Source: a virus. From it: a stretch of 47,370 nucleotides of DNA. The notes below the pieces were generated by a model that saw only the letters and a list, made by a program, of their open reading frames with translations, was not told where the DNA came from and did not search any database. The stretch spans positions 1 to 47,370 of IMG/VR virus record IMGVR_UViG_3300025913_000010, one strand, 5' to 3'. Both the position numbers and the translations under genes were made by a program. This document shows positions 33,089-40,998 of the stretch, one piece after another (position 1 is the first letter of the stretch; each line of letters begins with the position of its first letter).

Positions 33089-33555
33089 ATTTTCCACCTT
33101 TGGTTGCGGTTTATTTTACAGACGGTTGATTGGTTAATTGAAAACTCTTTGGCTATTTGACGCTGCGATATTCCAGCGGAAATCATGCGCCTTATTTCTG
33201 CCACCTGACCTGCTTTAAGGGTTGACCATCCGTTTTTCTCACCCTTGGCTGACCTTCCTTTTGCGGTTCTGTCGGCTGTATTTGCGGCGTTATCACCAAC
33301 CCACAAATGCCTTGGATTCACACATGAAGGATTATCGCATGAGTGCAAAACCCAAGGCTTATCTGCTGGAATTTCTCCCGTAAAATGCCGATATGAAAAC
33401 CTGTGCGCCCGATGGAAATTTCCAGCTACAGAAAAATAGCCGTAGCCATCATCGTCCTTTTTTCCAGTCCAAAACCAGCAATCCCTACCGCGCTTAAAAT
33501 GCGACAGAAAGAAGCTCGTGGCGGCATCGGTTGGGGTTGTGTTCATATCATTCAA
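33085..33555 (-). CDS. HNH_3-type endonuclease with C-terminal helix-turn-helix
   Basis: A 156-aa free-standing homing-type endonuclease. Residues 25-90 carry an HNH_3 core (CWFWTGKKDDDGYGYF, HRAHRFSYRHFTG, VLHSCDNPSCVNPRHLWVG) and residues 112-150 a helix-turn-helix (AGISQRQIAKEFSINQSTV). Such genes spread between phages by cutting uninvaded alleles. A related gene is at 44459-45058, and a truncated relative of the family at 36423. Confidence 0.85.
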   Translation of the reverse strand: MNDMNTTPTDAATSFFLSHFKRGRDCWFWTGKKDDDGYGYFSVAGNFHRAHRFSYRHFTGEIPADKPWVLHSCDNPSCVNPRHLWVGDNAANTADRTAKGRSAKGEKNGWSTLKAGQVAEIRRMISAGISQRQIAKEFSINQSTVCKINRNQRWKI

Positions 33556-33611
33556 ATAGTTGTATTAAATTGTTCTGCCGCTGTAGTTACTTTGGCGGCA
33601 GGGCAGAGCAA

Positions 33612-33809
33612 TCACGCAACTGCCAAAGCTTTGGTTGAAATTTTCGAGAACGAAACAGCTTCCCAAGCGTTGCCAATTCTGCGAATAACCTTGTAGTGGT
33701 TTTTGAGCAATGAATGCTCCATCCTGAATTGACCAAGTGTTTTACTGCAAACAACCCAACCTTTTTGCTCAAGGCTGCATATCGCTTGTTTAGATGTTTT
33801 AAATTTCAT
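33612..33809 (-). CDS. Hypothetical basic protein (65 aa)
   Basis: A 65-aa protein (KFKTSKQAICSLEQKGWVV). No recognised domain. It starts about 85 bp downstream of a CTTGCAAGG site at 33894. Confidence 0.5.
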   Translation of the reverse strand: MKFKTSKQAICSLEQKGWVVCSKTLGQFRMEHSLLKNHYKVIRRIGNAWEAVSFSKISTKALAVA

Positions 33810-33893
33810 AATGATTGCTTTTTATTTTATTGTTTCGTTTTGTCGTATCGGATTTGTTCCGAACTGCAATCAAGTTAGCAAAGACTTTTCATG

Positions 33894-33902
33894 CTTGCAA
33901 GG
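33894..33902. promoter_or_regulatory. CTTGCAAGG site 1 (putative operator)
   Basis: CTTGCAAGG contains an 8-bp palindrome. It recurs at 34656 and 34717. An AT-rich CAATTATTT sequence follows, as it also does after site 2. Confidence 0.45.
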
Positions 33903-33944
33903 ATTTTCTTCAATTATTTTCACTTTGTTTTTAAACCTTGTAAA

Positions 33945-34103
33945 TCAGGATTTTGCCTTGGCCGATTTATCCCACCTCGCTTCATTCATCTTGATGGCAT
34001 GGGCTTTCTTTGCCGCCTTGGTCATGTTTTTTGCCCGTTCAATTCCGCCGCTTCTGGCGAAATCAATGCGGATTTGTTTTTCTATACGTTCGCGGGTTGT
34101 CAT
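33945..34103 (-). CDS. 52-aa basic protein
   Basis: A 52-aa Lys/Arg-rich helical protein (RERIEKQIRIDFARSGGIER). Similar in style to another very basic small protein at 37590. Likely nucleic-acid-binding. Confidence 0.5.
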   Translation of the reverse strand: MTTRERIEKQIRIDFARSGGIERAKNMTKAAKKAHAIKMNEARWDKSAKAKS

Positions 34104-34106
34104 AAA

Positions 34107-34256
34107 TTAAAAAGTGGCGCACAACAGAGGCTTTGGGGAAGCGCCAGTAGCTAAATCAAACCTGCCAAAACGAACGCCAGCGCATTTATGCCCTTGCGGG
34201 TTTATAGCTTGCACCCGCGAACGGCGCGGGCTTCTGGTTTCAGGATTGGCGAGCAT
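34107..34256 (-). CDS. 49-aa hypothetical protein
   Basis: A 49-aa basic protein ending 3 bp before the 52-aa gene. Weak coding signal, kept because of tight packing. Confidence 0.35.
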   Translation of the reverse strand: MLANPETRSPRRSRVQAINPQGHKCAGVRFGRFDLATGASPKPLLCATF

Positions 34257-34364
34257 GGTTAATGTTGTGTTAGGCGATTTCCAAGCCGATGAGTCTATGT
34301 CTGGCCTACAACGGCCCGCGTGTTATCACGCCTCGACTCCGGCCACGTCACCGCGCCAAAAGTG

Positions 34365-34586
34365 TTAGAGACGATTAAAGAAATCGGTGGCAAGCATCGC
34401 GGCATCAATGTTCTGGTCTTCAATTCCAAGGTCATCAATGAACTCCTGCGCGTCTTTGGTTAATGCCAACACTTGTCCCACTCCATCGCCAGCCATGCAG
34501 GCGGCGTAATTTTCGACTTTGGAATTAAAGAACAAATCCGACAGTGCGAGGCCGGAGATTTGTACGGATGGCAATTTGCAGTTCAT
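34365..34586 (-). CDS. 73-aa acidic protein
   Basis: A 73-aa protein from ATG 34586 (an ATG at 34652 would add 22 residues). The C-terminal part is acidic (TKDAQEFIDDLGIEDQNID). No domain recognised; first gene of the - strand early operon. Confidence 0.55.
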   Translation of the reverse strand: MNCKLPSVQISGLALSDLFFNSKVENYAACMAGDGVGQVLALTKDAQEFIDDLGIEDQNIDAAMLATDFFNRL

Positions 34587-34652
34587 GTTGTTGTATTTTG
34601 TTTGGCTCAAGCGTGATTGCCCGAACTTGCTAGAGCATCGCTGAACACTCAT

Positions 34653-34988
34653 TTACTTGCAAGGAAAATAACGCTCAATTATTTACAGGCTTTGTGTCTG
34701 TTTGGCTTAATCCATGCTTGCAAGGCAGGCTCGATATAAACCATTTTGATGCTTTTTAAAATCTGAAAAAACACAAATGAATATCGTTAACTTAAAATCG
34801 TCCGCTATGGTCATATTGCCTGAAAATAATAGGGGCTGATTTTATCGTTAATTATTTTCCATTATGTGGACAGCGTGAAAATGAAGCAAAGATTTTTACA
34901 TGGATTGGCATGGCGATTGCATGAACTCCATTGAAGATTTATTCATTTTGTTGTTGCAAGCAAGCAGGCGAACTGGTTGAATGTGGGC
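34653..34988. promoter_or_regulatory. Divergent regulatory region with CTTGCAAGG sites 2 and 3
   Basis: AT-rich stretch between the - strand early genes and the + strand genes starting at 34989. CTTGCAAGG occurs at 34656-34664 and 34717-34725. A TTAATTATTTT block lies near 34849. A 19-codon frame at 34920-34979 is too short to support. It probably holds the early promoters and a repressor-binding site. Confidence 0.5.
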
Positions 34989-35105
34989 ATGAAAACGAAC
35001 ACGTCTGAAAACAATAACGAAAACTGGACTTTTGAATATGAAACCAACCACATCGCCGAAGGGCAGGAAATCGCAGAAGAAAACCTTGAACCTGAATTGC
35101 AATGA
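34989..35105 (+). CDS. 38-aa acidic peptide
   Basis: A 38-aa Asn/Glu-rich acidic peptide (NTSENNNENWTFEYETNHIA). Its stop overlaps the next ATG by 4 bp. Confidence 0.5.
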   Translation: MKTNTSENNNENWTFEYETNHIAEGQEIAEENLEPELQ

Positions 35106-35479
35106 GCCTGCGCGATAAAATCACAGAGACGATTGAAAAGACCGGGCTTGTTGTGTGCGGCGAATTTAACGTTGTCAAAGGCCCAAAGGTGAAAATGGAC
35201 ATTCTTGAATGCTGGACTGTCCCCGTCCTTAGTGATGGCCGGAAGATGATGATTGGAAGTGAATACACTATGACAGACTTGCTTAAATGTGGATTTACGC
35301 TGGTTCAAAACCCTCCTAATAGTAGCATTTATGGTGACCTTGTAACCAAGCCAAGCGAGCAGTTTTTTCACCTGCAAAGGCAGCGCGAATGGGATGCTGC
35401 GCAAGCGCGGGCAAGCGCAGAGGATGACGAAGAATTTCACAACGCATTAAAAGATGACCAACCCCCAACCACGAGCTGA
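35102..35479 (+). CDS. Hypothetical protein (125 aa)
   Basis: A 125-aa soluble protein with an acidic, helical C-terminal tail (RASAEDDEEFHNALKDD). No family recognised. Confidence 0.6.
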   Translation: MSLRDKITETIEKTGLVVCGEFNVVKGPKVKMDILECWTVPVLSDGRKMMIGSEYTMTDLLKCGFTLVQNPPNSSIYGDLVTKPSEQFFHLQRQREWDAAQARASAEDDEEFHNALKDDQPPTTS

Positions 35480-35481
35480 AT

Positions 35482-35949
35482 ATGAAAACTGTCTGCCATG
35501 TTGGTCACACAGAATCGCAGGATGATTTTAACAGAATCATTGAATGCATCGAGTGGTGCGATTCAAATGGAAAAGAATGGCCGAGCAAGGGGAAGTTTCT
35601 GGACATTCAGCGCGGACAAGACTTTTTGTCGATGAAATCAAAGCATGATATTGTTGTCTTGCATTTCATTTTCAGGGGCGGATTTATGGTGCCAACCCAA
35701 ATCGGAAATGCTTTAGCTGTTTCGCCATTATCGTCTTGGAGCGCATGGCGCAAACGCATAATTAAAACCGGCGCAAATCTTGTGTTTGCATTTGGGGGAA
35801 TCGCAGAAGTGAGCGGTACATTTCTATGCAATTTGGATGGCTATAAAGTTCACAAAATTAGGACAGAGGATTGTCGTTGTTTTGGAGAGCGGGATTCTGG
35901 ATATAATGGTCTTTGGATTTTTGAGAAACAAAATAACTCAGCGAATTGA
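35482..35949 (+). CDS. Hypothetical protein (155 aa)
   Basis: A 155-aa alpha/beta protein (DIVVLHFIFRGGFMVPTQIG, KTGANLVFAFGG). No catalytic motif recognised. Confidence 0.6.
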   Translation: MKTVCHVGHTESQDDFNRIIECIEWCDSNGKEWPSKGKFLDIQRGQDFLSMKSKHDIVVLHFIFRGGFMVPTQIGNALAVSPLSSWSAWRKRIIKTGANLVFAFGGIAEVSGTFLCNLDGYKVHKIRTEDCRCFGERDSGYNGLWIFEKQNNSAN

Positions 35950-35952
35950 ACT

Positions 35953-36102
35953 ATGAAAGAAACATTCCCCGACAACTCATGGATTGAAACCGATACTGAT
36001 GGAAATCGCACGGTCTATGGTTCAATGGCGCATGATGAGTATTTGAAACGGTTGAAGAAAGAACGGGAGGAGAAACAACAACTCTTTGAGAAAGGTGAAT
36101 GA
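35953..36102 (+). CDS. 49-aa acidic helical protein
   Basis: A 49-aa protein with a C-terminal charged helix (LKRLKKEREEKQQLFEKG). Overlaps the next start by 4 bp. Confidence 0.55.
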   Translation: MKETFPDNSWIETDTDGNRTVYGSMAHDEYLKRLKKEREEKQQLFEKGE

Positions 36103-36260
36103 TGAAGAAATGGTGTAAACATTTATGGTGGTGTAAATCTCTAAATACTTTCAGTGCAAGAACTATATTGGGCGTTGAATGCGTATTTATCCCTGACTCA
36201 TGGAAACTCTGCCCAATCTGCGGAGCCAAACGACCAGTTAAAAAGAAAGGAATGAGATGA
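36099..36260 (+). CDS. 53-aa zinc-ribbon protein
   Basis: A 53-aa protein with KWCKHLWWCKS and SWKLCPICGAKRP, a common small phage zinc-ribbon style. ATG 36099 overlaps the previous stop; its own stop overlaps the next ATG. Confidence 0.65.
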   Translation: MMKKWCKHLWWCKSLNTFSARTILGVECVFIPDSWKLCPICGAKRPVKKKGMR

Positions 36261-36418
36261 GATGGTATCTTTTAACACTTGCATGCATTTCCTTATTTGG
36301 AATGTATAATCATTGTGAATCAACTAAAGCCAAACAAAAGGGAGCCATATTAACGGCTATCTGTTTTTATGTGATTGGTTTTGGCTTAATGGGAGCAGTG
36401 TTGTATTTAACACCATAA
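36257..36418 (+). CDS. 53-aa two-TM protein
   Basis: A 53-aa protein with two hydrophobic segments (LLTLACISLFGMY and AILTAICFYVIGFGLMGAVL) separated by a short Lys-rich loop. Confidence 0.55.
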   Translation: MRWYLLTLACISLFGMYNHCESTKAKQKGAILTAICFYVIGFGLMGAVLYLTP

Positions 36419-36422
36419 TCCT

Positions 36423-36521
36423 ATGAGTACCCAACAACAGATTGAGGAGAGATTCTGGTCAAAGGTTAACAAAAATGGGCCTGTGCCAGCCCATGTTCCG
36501 CACCTTGGAAACTGTTGGTAG
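36423..36521 (+). pseudogene. Truncated N-terminus of an HNH endonuclease
   Basis: A 32-codon frame reading RFWSKVNKNGPVPAHVPHLG and then NCW before a TAG. This is the N-terminal signature of HNH_3 homing endonucleases, where NCW is normally followed by E-W-T-G. The catalytic part is missing downstream, so this is a remnant of an earlier insertion. Confidence 0.65.
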
Positions 36522-36585
36522 TGGTACAGTTTGACTAGATTGGCTTCTTGGTACCCAATCCTGTCTATGTCCGGCAAATTAGTTT

Positions 36586-36750
36586 ATGAAAATCATTAAA
36601 ATTGAACTAGAATCAAAATCAGACCATATCAAAGGTCAGTGGTGGGATTGGTTTGCAACTGCATTTTATGAAAACGGAACACACAAACAAGGCACAGTCC
36701 AATCGGACGGCCACGAAATCGCATACTATACATTCCAAGCCGAAGACTGA
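36586..36750 (+). CDS. 54-aa hypothetical protein
   Basis: A 54-aa protein (KGQWWDWFATAFYENGTHKQG). It overlaps the following Cys/His-rich frame by about 80 bp. Confidence 0.5.
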   Translation: MKIIKIELESKSDHIKGQWWDWFATAFYENGTHKQGTVQSDGHEIAYYTFQAED

Positions 36751-36862
36751 GCCAGTTTGCGGTCACGGATTGCCACTGGGAGAATTCTGCCCGCATTGTC
36801 ACATGAATATGTTTATGGATGCTGCCAGACAAGACCATTTTGGGGGCGCGAATAAGTATTAA
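36668..36862 (+). CDS. 64-aa Cys/His-rich protein
   Basis: The C-terminal half has VCGHGLPLGEFCPHCHMNMF, a likely zinc knuckle. Start assumed at ATG 36668; an upstream ATG at 36653 is possible. The long overlap with the previous frame means the real start may lie further downstream. Confidence 0.45.
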   Translation: MKTEHTNKAQSNRTATKSHTIHSKPKTEPVCGHGLPLGEFCPHCHMNMFMDAARQDHFGGANKY

Positions 36863-36945
36863 ATTCCATTCAATATCAATGCTTTATGAAATATGTTAAA
36901 GATTTTTGTTGCAATACTAAGCGGCTTTGTGTAATTTAATAGCAT

Positions 36946-37365
36946 ATGAAAAACATTGAAACACTCAAACGGAACGAAGTCGTAATCCTCAATCGTGATT
37001 GCTCGCCCATGTCGGGCCTTCAATTCAAGGCAGGCGAAACCTTCAAGTTTCTTGGCTGGTATGGCGGCACGGGCAATCTTTGCCGGTTATCTCGCGTTGG
37101 CGACAATGCCAAGCTGATGGTTGTTCCGGCCGACATTGGCTACGGTGTTGAAATTCAGGCCAGTACTGTTGAAACCGTGAAGCAACCCGAACCCTCAAAA
37201 TATGACATCGAGCACAGCGACGAATCCGGTGCGTCCAAGCGCGTTGTGATTGCTACCGTTCTGGCTGGCAAGGATAGTGGCGAGATTGTGATGCATATGA
37301 CGCCAATGGAATATAAGGGATATTGCGATGGTTGCGCGAAGATGGCGGAAATGTATCCCGGCTGA
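36946..37365 (+). CDS. Hypothetical protein (139 aa)
   Basis: A 139-aa protein with a beta-rich N-terminal part and a C-terminal segment YKGYCDGCAKMAEMYPG. No family recognised. Confidence 0.6.
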   Translation: MKNIETLKRNEVVILNRDCSPMSGLQFKAGETFKFLGWYGGTGNLCRLSRVGDNAKLMVVPADIGYGVEIQASTVETVKQPEPSKYDIEHSDESGASKRVVIATVLAGKDSGEIVMHMTPMEYKGYCDGCAKMAEMYPG

Positions 37366-37368
37366 ATT

Positions 37369-37593
37369 ATGAATCTTAAAAATCCTAAAACTTGCGGCGA
37401 CTGCAAGGCTCTTTCAGAGATTGGGGGCAGACCTATTTGCCACTTGAGATTTAAGATTGACACAGTGTATAAGCGCGTGGTATGGGGAAGTATAAATGAC
37501 CCAATACCCGCCGAACCGTGTTTTAAGCCAAAGACAATCAAAGAATACATGGATTGCCTCAAACACAAAGAAATGGTCAATCACATCATATGA
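37369..37593 (+). CDS. Zinc-binding phage protein (74 aa)
   Basis: A 74-aa protein with TCGDCKALSE, ICHLRF, and later PCFKPKTIKE. The Cys pattern fits a small phage zinc protein. Confidence 0.65.
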   Translation: MNLKNPKTCGDCKALSEIGGRPICHLRFKIDTVYKRVVWGSINDPIPAEPCFKPKTIKEYMDCLKHKEMVNHII

Positions 37594-37733
37594 CGCCTGA
37601 AATCAAATCCTACCTATCAATAATCGGGCGCAAAGGTGGCAAGGCGTCGTCACCAGCCAAAACCAAGGCTAACAGAGCCAAGATGATTAAACGCTGGCAG
37701 GAATGGCGCTTAAAGCGAATAACAACCAAATGA
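37590..37733 (+). CDS. 47-aa very basic protein
   Basis: A 47-aa protein with GRKGGKASSPAKTKANRAK and a basic Trp-containing C-terminal helix, a typical small nucleic-acid-binding phage protein. Its ATG overlaps the previous stop. Confidence 0.6.
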   Translation: MTPEIKSYLSIIGRKGGKASSPAKTKANRAKMIKRWQEWRLKRITTK

Positions 37734-37758
37734 AACGCAATAGTGAGGATGAGATGAA

Positions 37759-37917
37759 ATGAAACTAACTGTTAATATTTTGGCCTATCAAATATGGATT
37801 TTGAATCATCCTTTTATGGCTTGGCGAGATGCCAAGGAAGAAGCTGGGTTTTGGTTTTATTACAAGCAATCAAATAACCCAAAACCTAAAACGATTTGTG
37901 AGGATGGGGCGTTATAG
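37759..37917 (+). CDS. 52-aa hypothetical protein
   Basis: A 52-aa protein (YQIWILNHPFMAWRDAKEEA). No domain recognised. A 10-codon frame at 37730-37762 precedes it and may be a leader. Confidence 0.5.
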   Translation: MKLTVNILAYQIWILNHPFMAWRDAKEEAGFWFYYKQSNNPKPKTICEDGAL

Positions 37918-37955
37918 ACTAACCACAACACCCCGCAATCGCTCTAGGATTGGTT

Positions 37956-38810
37956 ATGAGCTACAAAGAAATAACAACCGGCTGGCCTGACAATGAAAAA
38001 GTAAAACTCCTTTCAAAGACGGAAGTAAAGCATCTTGTTAACACAAACCGATGGCAAAAACTTGGAAAGGTTTTCAACTTCGTTCCGGTATTTCATTTTG
38101 AGGGAAAGAATTTCATTGATTGGCGATGTGTTCCAAAATCGTTGCTTGAACTTTTAAGGACTAAAGAGCAAAAATCTACTCTGAAACGCTCTTTCAATGA
38201 CCTGATTGCGATGAATCGTGCAGAAAAGCGAAAGCACATACGCTTTCTAATGCTTCACGCTGAATGGAAAGACTTGGAAAACATTTACAAATTCAAGCCC
38301 CAATTTATCACCATGCCCAACGGCAAACACGTCATTGATTGGGGTGTTTTGCCGTGGCATATCCACGAGATTTTAAAAGCTGGCGGAAGCATAAAGAACA
38401 CACCATATACACTTGAAGGCGGCATTTATGACCCCAATCAAAAGGTCAAGATTAAGCGGCCACACATTAGTGGCTATCACATGCCATCTATTTCCAAGGC
38501 ATTGCGTCATGCGCGATTGCCATTGGTTGACCGATTGCCTATCCGCCAGAGGCTTTATGAGTCGCAAAAAGGTATATGCTATTTTTGCCATCAATTCTTT
38601 ATGCTAGATGCTTCTGCTAGACAAGTTGGATTTAATACAGACCACCTTACACCAATCTCACGGGGTGGCACAAATGAAGAATCAAACCTACGGGGCACAT
38701 GCACAGATTGCAGCTTGAATAAGGGAAACATGACAGAACATGAATTTAATCAATCGCCATTTTTAAAAGCAAAGCTGTCTAGTCTATCCATTCATCACAA
38801 TGGCTCATAG
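37956..38810 (+). CDS. HNH endonuclease with internally duplicated N-terminal domain
   Basis: A 284-aa protein from ATG 37956. Residues 205-262 are a classical HNH core: ICYFCHQFF (C208, C211), NTDHLTPISRGGTNEESNL (D229, H230, N244), CTDCSLNKGN (C249, C252, N255). Residues 33-72 and 104-143 are two copies of a W-x-x-L...F-x-P-x-F...IDW...P repeat, an internal duplication I do not recognise. The repeats could bind DNA. Confidence 0.8.
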   Translation: MSYKEITTGWPDNEKVKLLSKTEVKHLVNTNRWQKLGKVFNFVPVFHFEGKNFIDWRCVPKSLLELLRTKEQKSTLKRSFNDLIAMNRAEKRKHIRFLMLHAEWKDLENIYKFKPQFITMPNGKHVIDWGVLPWHIHEILKAGGSIKNTPYTLEGGIYDPNQKVKIKRPHISGYHMPSISKALRHARLPLVDRLPIRQRLYESQKGICYFCHQFFMLDASARQVGFNTDHLTPISRGGTNEESNLRGTCTDCSLNKGNMTEHEFNQSPFLKAKLSSLSIHHNGS

Positions 38811-39090
38811 TCTTTCACAATCAAGCCATAACACATCTTGATTTAGTTCTGGTACATTCTGGCACAGAACTACAAAAGGCTTGTATAACCGTTTCTAGCA
38901 GCTTCTAGCTGATATTGGATAGATATTGATAGAAATGGAGATTGTTTGAAATAGTTGTTGCACGTCAAGGGCAGGTGTGCTTTATTGGGCGCGTGAAGCT
39001 TGTTTGTCTCATTTTGCCCGCTGTTGTGTTTGCCGCTAGGCAAGCTTCACATCTTTCAGGTGTCGAACACAAGCAGCGGGCGTTTCATTT
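38811..39090 (+). promoter_or_regulatory. Structured leader before HNH gene, interleaved stems
   Basis: No gene. Contains a 7-bp hairpin (38845-38851 with 38865-38871). Near its end, stem A (38993-39002 with 39041-39050, 10 bp perfect) interleaves with stem B (39016-39030 with 39066-39081, 15 bp with one bulge), so both can coexist only as a pseudoknot or act as alternatives. Stem B ends 9 bp before the HNH ATG. Confidence 0.75.
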
Positions 39091-39639
39091 ATGAGCTATT
39101 ACCGAAAGGTTTATCTACAATCTGATGAATGGAAAAGCCTTCGTTTAATCGCTTTAGTGAAGGCGAATTTTACTTGTGCTATTTGTGGAGAGCGCAAAAT
39201 GTCCCGCGATGTTCATCATTTGAAATATAAAAATCTTTGGGATGTTTCACACAATGATTTAAAGGTTTTGTGCCGCTCTTGCCACGATAAAACCCATATT
39301 CTATTAGACAAATACCCAAAACTTAAAAAGCTTCCAAAGGGCGAAATGTGGAGAATCATAATGCAGCGTTTATCTCCTGTGCCACGTCGAAGTCATTCGG
39401 CCATAGTTCAATCTAAAAGGCTTATTTTTGGGCGTATGCGCGACGTTCTGTGTTCTCTTCATTTGGCCAAACGCAGGAGAATGGTATGCCACCCAAAGAT
39501 TTTGCAGAATAATTTTGTACCAATCCGGAAAAATCCATTGCTTTATTTGAAGCAATATATTGCTGCTACGGGCATAGACCCAAGATGCAGACGCGAGCGG
39601 ATTGGGCCGCACAAGTTATTGACTTGGAGCGGAAAATAA
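39091..39639 (+). CDS. HNH endonuclease (homing-type)
   Basis: A 182-aa protein. Residues 1-70 match an HNH nuclease: TCAICGE (C29, C32), DVHHLKYKNLW (H42, H43), NDLKVLCRSCHDKTH (N55, C61, C64, H65). The remaining basic C-terminal part looks less like a conserved domain, and another frame under it reads more like protein (ending near 39665), so the gene may be frame-shifted or truncated. It sits between two structured non-coding regions. Confidence 0.8.
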   Translation: MSYYRKVYLQSDEWKSLRLIALVKANFTCAICGERKMSRDVHHLKYKNLWDVSHNDLKVLCRSCHDKTHILLDKYPKLKKLPKGEMWRIIMQRLSPVPRRSHSAIVQSKRLIFGRMRDVLCSLHLAKRRRMVCHPKILQNNFVPIRKNPLLYLKQYIAATGIDPRCRRERIGPHKLLTWSGK

Positions 39640-39669
39640 TTTCGTTTGCTGGCATTCCCCAATAAGGAC

Positions 39670-39905
39670 TAGTGAACAAAGGTTAAACGGCTGTGCAACT
39701 GATGGCTCTGACATGCGATAGCGTCAACCATGACAACCGCCAAGTGGCGATGGAGTAGCAGCATCTAGCCCCGAATAAGCGTTCAAGCTACCAGTAACGC
39801 AAGTAGGGTGAAGCAGATAGGGAGACAAGTTGTCTTGGCTCCGGTGGAATAAGCACACCCAACCTGTCACCAAAGACAGGGAAAGCTATCGCTTTCACCA
39901 ATGGA
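39670..39905 (+). ncRNA. Structured RNA candidate, HEARO / omega-RNA-like
   Basis: About 236 bp with no credible gene and many strong stems: CGCC-AAGT-GGCG (39738-39749); GGAG/CTCC plus CAAG/CTTG around a TTGT loop (39821-39842); this hairpin enclosed by GGGTG/CACCC (39806-39810 with 39856-39860); CCTGTC/GACAGG (39863-39868 with 39875-39880); GAAAGC-TATC-GCTTTC (39881-39896). Its base make-up differs from the AT-rich flanks. A compact RNA of this size next to an HNH gene recalls HEARO RNAs (the IscB/IsrB guide RNAs), but no IscB-like protein lies beside it, and I could not compare it with a model. Confidence 0.6.
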
Positions 39906-39941
39906 ATAAGTTATTTAATACTCTTTAAATCAATTACTTAT

Positions 39942-40304
39942 ATGAATAAATGTATTTGTAGATACTGTGGTAAAACACTTCTTTTAGAAGATGCAGTTGT
40001 GAGCTTAACTTATTGGAATCAAATTAAATTCTTTGTTCATCCTGAATGTAAACTCGCTGGTGAAAAACAAGAAGCATTTGACTGTCAATGTATAGACGCT
40101 GATTGTAATGATTGCAAACACTTTAAGCGTGGCAAATTGGCTCCTCAAACCATATCTCAACTACATAAATTCAATGGCGATTTAGTTCCTGTCATTCATC
40201 AACCGAATGTATTTAACGGGCATTGTTTGAAATTGAACAAACCAACATCAGCCAATCCAAATAAGTGGACAGGTCATTCATGCTTTGAACACCGCCGTGC
40301 TTGA
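39942..40304 (+). CDS. Cys-rich protein (120 aa), unknown
   Basis: A 120-aa protein with many Cys and His: CICRYCGKTL, HPECKLAG, CQCIDADCNDCKHF, and later GHCLKL and SCFEHRRA. Probably binds two zinc ions. The gene is more AT-rich than its neighbours and follows the structured RNA, possibly as a passenger of the same element. Confidence 0.65.
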   Translation: MNKCICRYCGKTLLLEDAVVSLTYWNQIKFFVHPECKLAGEKQEAFDCQCIDADCNDCKHFKRGKLAPQTISQLHKFNGDLVPVIHQPNVFNGHCLKLNKPTSANPNKWTGHSCFEHRRA

Positions 40305-40455
40305 TTTGTCTTTTCTGATATATCACTAATCGCAAAAGATTAGACTTGCCAGCTATTTCCCGATCTCATTAGAATCGCTCCCGCGAGATACCCCAAAACA
40401 CCATTCAGAACGAACACAGTTGACTTTTAGCGCATTTTGATTGATAAATGGTCAA

Positions 40456-40998
40456 ATGATAGCTGAAATAGATTCAAATCATTCTGACAGCCTTCCAGAA
40501 GCGTTTAAACCAGTTCCTAAACGCAGACGTATAACCATGCAAGACATGAAAGCAGTATGTGACATGGTTTCAATGCAACTTACTGAAGCTGAAGCGTGTT
40601 TACAGCTTAACATCAGACCTCAACAATGGTATCAATGGAAACTTAGAGGAAAACACAAGGCAGAGTTTGAGCATATTCTTTCGCGCCTGAAAGGTGCTTA
40701 TATTCAAGGGAATATAGAACAAATCAAGAAAGCTGCCAGTGGCAGAGACGGCATTAGACATGACTGGCGAGCAGCAGACCGGCTCAATAGCATTATTGCA
40801 CCAGAACGCTTTGCCCAGAACAAGGACGGCTCGCAAGACGTAGCCAAGGCCATGCTCCTGACCGCAGAAACAATGGGCAAGATTGCTGAGCAGATGATGA
40901 AAGAGAGGCAGAGCAGATCACAGGCTGTGGTTGAGTGTCCTGTGGTTGAGACTAAGGCTATCGCTTGTGGTGTCAGTGATGCACAAGACAAGCTGTAA
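40456..40998 (+). CDS. Terminase small subunit (putative)
   Basis: A 180-aa protein from ATG 40456. An N-terminal helix-turn-helix (LTEAEACLQLNIRPQQWYQW) and a coiled region with IRHDWRAADRLNSIIAPERF are typical of small terminases that recognise phage DNA for packaging. The large terminase follows after an HNH gene. Confidence 0.7.
   Translation: MIAEIDSNHSDSLPEAFKPVPKRRRITMQDMKAVCDMVSMQLTEAEACLQLNIRPQQWYQWKLRGKHKAEFEHILSRLKGAYIQGNIEQIKKAASGRDGIRHDWRAADRLNSIIAPERFAQNKDGSQDVAKAMLLTAETMGKIAEQMMKERQSRSQAVVECPVVETKAIACGVSDAQDKL

Noticed and set aside
33811-34368. + strand frames over the early promoter side
   Set aside because: Shadows of small - strand genes; composition not protein-like.
38811-39941. 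Group I or group II intron with HNH gene
   Set aside because: No domain V, no clear group I core (P3-P8), and no split gene at the flanks.
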